Shown in pieces: positions 58,231 through 64,000 of a stretch of DNA of 64,000 nucleotides. The stretch is from Eumeta japonica (lineage: Eukaryota; Arthropoda; Insecta; Lepidoptera; Psychidae). Within the stretch, counting starts at the first letter, position 1. Each line of letters starts with the position of its first letter. The notes under the pieces are model-generated. The model was not told where the DNA came from and did no database searches. It saw nothing but the letters and a program-made list of their open reading frames with translations. The stretch lies in the NCBI GenBank assembly GCA_005406025.1, contig BGZK01000286.1, positions 453,863 through 517,862 on the forward strand. Reading direction: 5' to 3'. The position numbers were made by a program, and so were the translations under genes.

Positions 58231-61200
58231 AAAACAACGAACTTGCATGATAAGATTGATGGATAGCAGTGAAGCAAGAGAGGTATGCAAAGATAGTAAC
58301 TATGTGTAAATGTGTAGTCTCTGCTTACCCTTCTAGGAAATAGACGTAATTTATTATTATTGGAGTAACTTAAGATTTTACTTTTTAACGTTAAAGCGTG
58401 ATTTACTTTATACACTCATTTTTATCCTTTTATGTTTTTTTGTAATTCTACTCTTTCATATATCTTTGAAATGGCTCAATTTCAAGTTCATTATATGTTT
58501 TTAGTTGCATTAGTGTTTTTGCTCATAACCAAATATACAAGTAAGAAACCAGCCAAAAACAAGACTAAAATAACGCGTGGTCATAGAAGGACTGATAAAA
58601 ATATATTACAGAAATAAAAAAACGCGATTTCAAGCATTTATGATTTTCGAAATATCCAATAAAAATTCACTGTTTATTTTTAAACTGCAAGACCATAACA
58701 TAGTAGCGCAGGCTGGGGCACATATGCACAATATGCCCCATACGCTTCCTCCCTAAATTGGGTAAATTTTTGCTAAAACATATAAATGTTTAACATAAAG
58801 GTTCAGACAAAACTTTCTTTATACTATTAAGTGAACAATCTTTGGCTTCGCCCTACTCTAAAATCTTATCTACGTACGTTCTCCTCTAACTTCCAAATTT
58901 GTAGCTTCCTAAAGAACTTATTTTAAGATGTACTTTCTGTGAAACTATTAGTGTGAATGTGACTTGCATTTATTACAATTTTTATAATGTCTAATTTGTA
59001 TATAAAATTATACCTAAATAATGCCCAAAAAATTTTCATTCGAGCTTTAGATGAACGTTCAAATTCAAGAATAGTTTTTAGTTATTCTTTTTTCGATTAA
59101 GAAGGCGAATAGTTAAGCGTTTCAAAAAAAAATCTGTAGTACATATGAGTGATACAGACAACATCCAAACATAAAGGGGAATTTACTGCAAAGGTGTTAT
59201 TGTGATATTTCCACTTCAATAATTATTTTATTTAAACTATACACATGTCTTAGTTAGTTATAATTCCAAAAAGAACTTTACTTCGAACTATAGCAACGAT
59301 GACTGTCTTTGTTGAAATAACATATCATCGTTAACATTAATTAGTTTTTCAGTTAAAATGTATAATAATAATACAATTTTATAAGTCGAACCAAATGTAC
59401 TTTCTTGCTTTTTTTTCTTGTTTTATTTCGGAGTTGTCACTTTTCGTCCTTTTAGGAATGTAGTGAATATCAATATACTGTCTTCAATTTTAACGACCCA
59501 GGCGAATTCTAGACCCAACGCCAGAAATATTCTATGATTTCTTTTATATTTCTTTCATTCTGTGAGCACAAGAAAATATCAAAACAAAAGCATAATAAAA
59601 TAAACGCTCGTTAACAATTATTATTGTTATAAGAAGACTCGCAAATGGTCCGTCATCAAGAACAGGCCGAATCGGTGGGCAAAGTTAATTAATTTCCTTT
59701 GAACGAATAAAAAAGCTCTGTGCTCACTCTCCTTTTGTTCCATAACTCGATAAAGCTTTGTGAAAAATGAAACCCTATTATTTGAGGTTTGTTTCAGGTA
59801 AATATTTCTCAATTTAACGCCGTACGAGTGAAATTGTATCCAGTTACTCACCTCGGTTGGGCGGAGGAAGTCCCCGTGCGATGGGTTGGATCGCACGAAA
59901 GACGAGCCGTTTTATATGTTAAGTACTTTTTTAAAAGATCTGCATCCAAATCATGCCAACCGGAGCTTATGCCGTCTGTCTGTTCATGCATCGGCCTGTC
60001 CGTCTTTCTGCCTGTCCCTACTTTTAAAGGTCTGCATTTAAAATCATTTAAATATTATGTAGCCATAGTTACAACTTTTACAGAATTCGTATTATTGAAG
60101 CCATATTCGGATTGTTATTTTTATATTCCTTTTTTTTGGTTTTTGTTACTATCGGTAATAGATGTAAACGCCAAATTGGAATGATTATAGTGCAAATTCT
60201 AAATAAAATAACAACATAAAATAAAAATCAGCTAAATATGAGTTAATCTCGCGCTGAGTGTTCTTGAGTTGAATGAAAAAAAACCGGCCCAGTATGAGTC
60301 GGACTCGCGCACCGAGGGTTCCGTACACAATGTAATTGTTTTAAAAACGTCAAAGAAATTATTTTCATTATTCATTTACGGATTCCTGGCACGAACCCCA
60401 CTCACACTTCGCCGACTTTTGTTTATAGTAGTCCTTAAATTTGCACTATGCGCCAAGTTCAACGCTCGTATACATTACTGCTTTAACAATAGAGCAAGAA
60501 TAAAGAGATAAATTGGTACGCACTAAGAATACGTTAAAGTACTTAGTGAGTGTTAATTTATAATTGACATTGAAACGAACCGTATCGAAGCTGAATGTAG
60601 ACTTATAAGAGTTTTTTTTTGTAATCTATAAGTAAAGGCCTTTTTTTATATTAGTTTCAAAATTTTAAGCGCCTTAGTTTCGGAGATACGAGAGAATGGT
60701 AAATGTTCATTCATTTTCAAATTACTTTGAAAACCATTTAGTTATAAATTATAAAATGGTATATTCGAGACCCGCACAATAAACGCTATCATATGATATG
60801 TCACATGATACAATTTCCAAGACTTTTCTTTGTAATTTTCTAATTCACTTCCAAAAGTCACTCTCATGTATGAAATTCATTTATTTACGTTAATTACACT
60901 TTCGGGTTGTGTGACAGACATACATATGTGTACCACATGCCAACTTAATCGAACCTGTACCAGTGGCGAGGGGTGAGAAAAATATAAAGGGAAGCCGAAC
61001 CTTAAAAAATTGTCAACATTAAACATTATTAATAAAAATATGACTATTACTTACCGAGCTCTGTAACGCCCTCTGGTATAACGCGGAGATATTTCATTCG
61101 CCACTTTTGGCATACTTGAAGTCAACGATAGAATACAAACGGAAGACTTCGAGCATGCATAAAAGCAGCTTTGAAAAGCTAATGAAGTAGTTTCCTTTAG

Positions 61201-61249
61201 TCGAATTTATAGCAGCGCAGTGGATAAATGAATTAAATGAGATAAAAAG
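58231..61249. other. Gene-free region
   Basis: AT-rich, no coding similarity. A fragment of the moth 'ccggc' repeat lies at 60278-60325. The open frame at 59789-60184 spans a GC-richer patch but carries no domain I recognise. Confidence 0.5.
60278..60330 (+). mobile_element. Fragment of the 'ccggc...gggttccgtac' repeat
   Basis: aaaaccggcccagtatgagt, cggactcgcgcaccg and agggttccgtac in order: only the first 50 bp or so of the family is recognisable. Confidence 0.7.
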
Positions 61250-62890
61250 TTATTTAAATTCTAGTGGTAATCTACGATTTTTCTCGAGAAAATGAGCTAA
61301 TACCAAGTCATAAAAATTTGGCTTACTTTTGATTTGCAACATTAAATGTTTTTCTATAGATAACAACGCGAGATCTGAAAGCCTTTGTTCTGTCTGGCTA
61401 TTCCTGAGGTACGTATGAATGCGTTTGAAAGCTGAAAAAGATCGTTCCGCGGCCGCAATTGTTATCGGAAGGGTTAAACAGATATTACTTAAGCTTAAAA
61501 TTTGAGGAAATGTATCTTTTAAGATATCTTTTTGTAAATGCAAAAATAACTCGTACATATCTAATCCTTTAAACGAGGGAGACGAATATAATACTTTTAA
61601 CTCATTTTTTAATGCATTTATGTCAAAAATTCGAGGGAATAATAAATTTAAATTATTTAGTTTATCCTCAGGAAATGTACATTCGAATAAATCATGTTTC
61701 GACTTACTTAGTAAATCTAAAAACGATAAATTGCTTAGTGAACTATATCTGGTTTGAATTTGATTTTTAACATTATCTACAATTTCGATGAAAATACGTT
61801 TATTCTCGCGTTTTAAGTCTGATTCTGAGCTAAATAGAATGACGTCTTCGTGGAAGCTCAATTAATAATCAGTGACACTGTCGAATTCGTCATATTAATG
61901 AAACTCTCAAATAATTCGCGTTGAACGTGACCGTCTATATCCTCTGTTTTATTTTGTAGTAAAGCGAAAGTAATATCTGTTCTTACAATTTAGCTGATGT
62001 GAAAAAGCAAAATTCCCTATCTTCTAATTTCATTCAAAACGATATGCTGATTGATTCAGAATCCCATATGGGTTTTCTATAATTATATTAAATGTTTGTA
62101 TTATGTCGGATCTACAGTTACAAATGACATTAATAATACGAGAATGATACTGCCATCGAGTTTGCGGGCACCAGGCAAACGACGATCTGACGTTAATTTA
62201 AAAGACCGAACGCGTAGATTTATTAAAATTTTTATTATTCAATTGATGTGGCCGAAAATTGTTTTAACTCTGGAATATTTTCTAAAGATGGAGATAACAC
62301 TAAGTTAAGTACGTGAGCATAGCAAGGGAATAAAGACAGCTATTGGACATTGTAATTTAATTTTTGTTTGTACGCCGCCGACACGACATCACAGCGGCCC
62401 CATCGCTACGACAAACCGACTAATTTCTTTACAATTAAACTGATCTATGACCCTAATATACTTTGCGATAACTATCTGCTCCACGTTCTAAATAACATCG
62501 AAAAACCTACAAATCTCTCTTCGATCCCCGTCTTAGTCAAATAGCGGAATATGACAGACATTTCTCTCTCGATGGCTAATATCAGGTGTTTCGTCGGCTA
62601 TAACCGACACGAATTTCCCAAAGGGATTAATTTCTGATTTAATTTCATCTCTAATGACCGGAGCTATGGACTTTATTAAATCGTTCTGAATATCGCTCGA
62701 GAGACCAGAGACACAGAGTTCTGGTTGAGGAACATTGCTCTAAATGCATATCTAATACTGAATCATATGTTTTAAAACAACAAAGTTTCTATGTAATACC
62801 GCGATTATCTGATGTTAATTTTTCGTCATGGCCGCGAAACGATGAGCTCTTGCCTTCCTAATAAAATGTTTGTCTGCAAATCGTTATTAA
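61250..62890 (-). pseudogene. hAT-type (ZMYM1-like) transposase relic
   Basis: Reading minus: FRGHDEK- and S-DNRG-Y-like words near 62.83 kb, then SDIQNDLIKSIAPVIRDEI, FGKFVSVIADETPDISHRE (catalytic-domain start with the D of DE-T) near 62.6 kb, remains of DGAAVMS and CYAHVLNLVL near 62.3-62.4 kb, and TDITFALLQNKTEDIDGHV near 61.95 kb. A 203-codon open stretch (61861-61250) ends with the hAT dimerisation domain, LPITIAAAERSFSAFKRIHT and LRNSQTEQRLSDLALLSIEK. Frames change several times upstream, so no full protein is made. No terminal repeats or 8-bp duplication were found. Confidence 0.85.
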
Positions 62891-64000
62891 ATGATACGGT
62901 TTCGTTCTACTTTTTATATATGCCTCGAAGAGTTCCCTAAAGAAATTCAATTCTATTAATGCCAAATTCGTTACAATGCTAAAGAACTACGAATATGTTT
63001 CAGTTTGTAAGTGTTTTTCGAGGAATTAGTAAAATTATTTATATCTACAAATCCTAAATACTACTCAAACGCTGATTTTTGAAATAATACTGAGAAAACA
63101 AATACATTGTATTATGCTTCAACACCCGGTCAACCAAGTAAATTTTTCGTAAAAGTGAAAGTAACCTTACAAAACCATCTTTACGTTTTAAATCTATTTT
63201 CATATTAGGTTTGGCAGTCTAACTCGATAATTTTCTGTTTTTGCTGAAACGTTAATTTTGAAAGGAGTTTCTTTATGAAAATCATTAGTACAGCATTCAA
63301 TTCTAAGGTGCCAATTGCCAAATCGAAGAAATAGAACACTTAATGAATAAATAGAATACAATCAATTCGTCTTAAATACCACTACCTGTTGTCACTTCGG
63401 CTTTCATATGATTCAATTACACCCCTAACGCTTCTATACTTAATTCGACACGGAATGATGCTATATGCAAAACCATTTTTTTTCGGGTATAATCGGAAAT
63501 CTGCTGATCGAAACGTTATTATTACATCCGTGATGCGCAAGACACCGCAACGGAAGAATGACACAAAGTTCACGTTAAAGGTGAACATGTTGCACGAATT
63601 ACAATTGCGTCATTTCGTCGAAGCGAAACTCGCGATCAACCGAGTTGCCAAGCTCCCGTTTCGCGCCCGCGGCTTTACGACCCGAACTCGCGGGCCGAGG
63701 CATCACTCATAACGCTATAAACCAATTGAATATGGACTCAACATCACATTGTGATTACGACGTTACGCGGCAACTGAATTGGTCGTCCAAATAACTCGGT
63801 CGGAGTTATTTGAAGTGTTTATAGTAGGGCTTACGTTACTAACGTAAGAAGGTATATTATTTACAATAATTATTGAAAATTAAAATAATTTTAAGCGTCT
63901 GTATAAAAAGCAATAATTTATGTATATATAGTTATACATATTAAATATTTTATGAAAGGAAGCCGATAAGAATCGAGTTCTTAGAAGCCGTCGCCCTAAC
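62891..64000. other. Gene-free right edge
   Basis: AT-rich to about 63.5 kb. 63.55-63.71 kb is GC-richer and open on plus but unrecognised. Two hairpins lie at 63788-63812 and 63830-63848. Confidence 0.45.
63788..63848. repeat. Two hairpins
   Basis: CAAATAACTC / GAGTTATTTG at 63788-63797 and 63803-63812 (5-nt loop), and CTTACGTTA / TAACGTAAG at 63830-63838 and 63840-63848 (1-nt loop). Confidence 0.85.

Noticed and set aside
58432..58617. 61-codon frame with a hydrophobic segment
   Set aside because: A single predicted membrane stretch in AT-rich DNA without splice, homology or conserved context is not enough.
63389..63712. 107-codon frame on plus near the right edge
   Set aside because: The antisense is also partly open and no motif is recognised; it could be a piece of an unknown repeat, but a gene call is not supported.

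Overview
The window is eukaryotic and most likely lepidopteran (moth or butterfly). The background is about two-thirds A+T. It carries introns with GT-AG borders, tRNA-derived SINEs, and several repeats I recognise as typical of moth genomes: the 'ccggc...gggttccgtac' interspersed repeat, Helitron 3' ends of the 'gcgaagccggggcggg' type, and BEL/Pao, Jockey, mariner, hAT and ISL2EU elements. The species assignment is inference from repeat content. No complete host gene is visible. Two GC-rich exon-like pieces at the left edge (600-779 plus, 1062-1300 minus) and a CpG-rich segment with splice donors on both strands (37.7-38.56 kb) are the only hints of host transcription, so the window is probably intergenic or inside a large intron.

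Layout. 0-2.6 kb: possible exons, a 23-bp-arm palindrome and a Helitron-type 3' end. 2.6-15.4 kb: AT-rich, gene-free, with one decayed SINE and small inverted repeats. 15.4-16.6 kb: non-LTR RT relic (minus) and a SINE. 17.9-22.1 kb: an ISL2EU DNA transposon. It has an apparently intact three-exon THAP/DDE transposase on plus and a broken YqaJ-type nuclease gene on minus, the latter split by a 479-bp pogo-like MITE. 22.3-22.5 kb: three consecutive long-arm hairpins. 23.7-24.9 kb: mariner relic. 25.0-27.3 kb: BEL/Pao pol relic with a small nested insertion. 27.4-31.4 kb: AT-rich desert. 31.5-37.6 kb: GC-rich Jockey-like non-LTR retrotransposon (minus) with internal and 3' tandem duplications, abutting a possible solo LTR. 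37.7-38.6 kb: CpG-rich. 38.8-40.1 kb: three interspersed repeats. 43.7-44.6 kb: ancient ~104-bp tandem repeat. 48.2-53.3 kb: a Helitron (decayed Rep/helicase, plus) preceded by an array of heat-shock-element-like sites and a promoter cassette (HSE, TATA, initiator) present three times in tandem. 53.4-54.2 kb: the moth 'ccggc' repeat reversed. 54.8-56.5 kb: a 63-bp minisatellite of about 23 units. 57.0-58.2 kb: a single-unit relative of that repeat and an RT C-terminal fragment. 61.2-62.9 kb: hAT/ZMYM-type transposase relic (minus).

Three things stand out. First, the Helitron gene sits behind three tandem copies of a heat-shock-type core promoter with canonical HSE phasing and a TATA-to-initiator spacing of 29-31 bp. 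Second, the window is rich in near-perfect short hairpins (arms 10-23 bp, loops mostly 0-6 nt). In two transposase genes the hairpin looks like an inverted copy of the adjacent coding sequence, as expected from replication template switching. Third, the ISL2EU transposase frame is intact while its partner nuclease is broken. The MITE inside the nuclease gene can be placed to the base, because removing it with one TA copy rejoins the frame.
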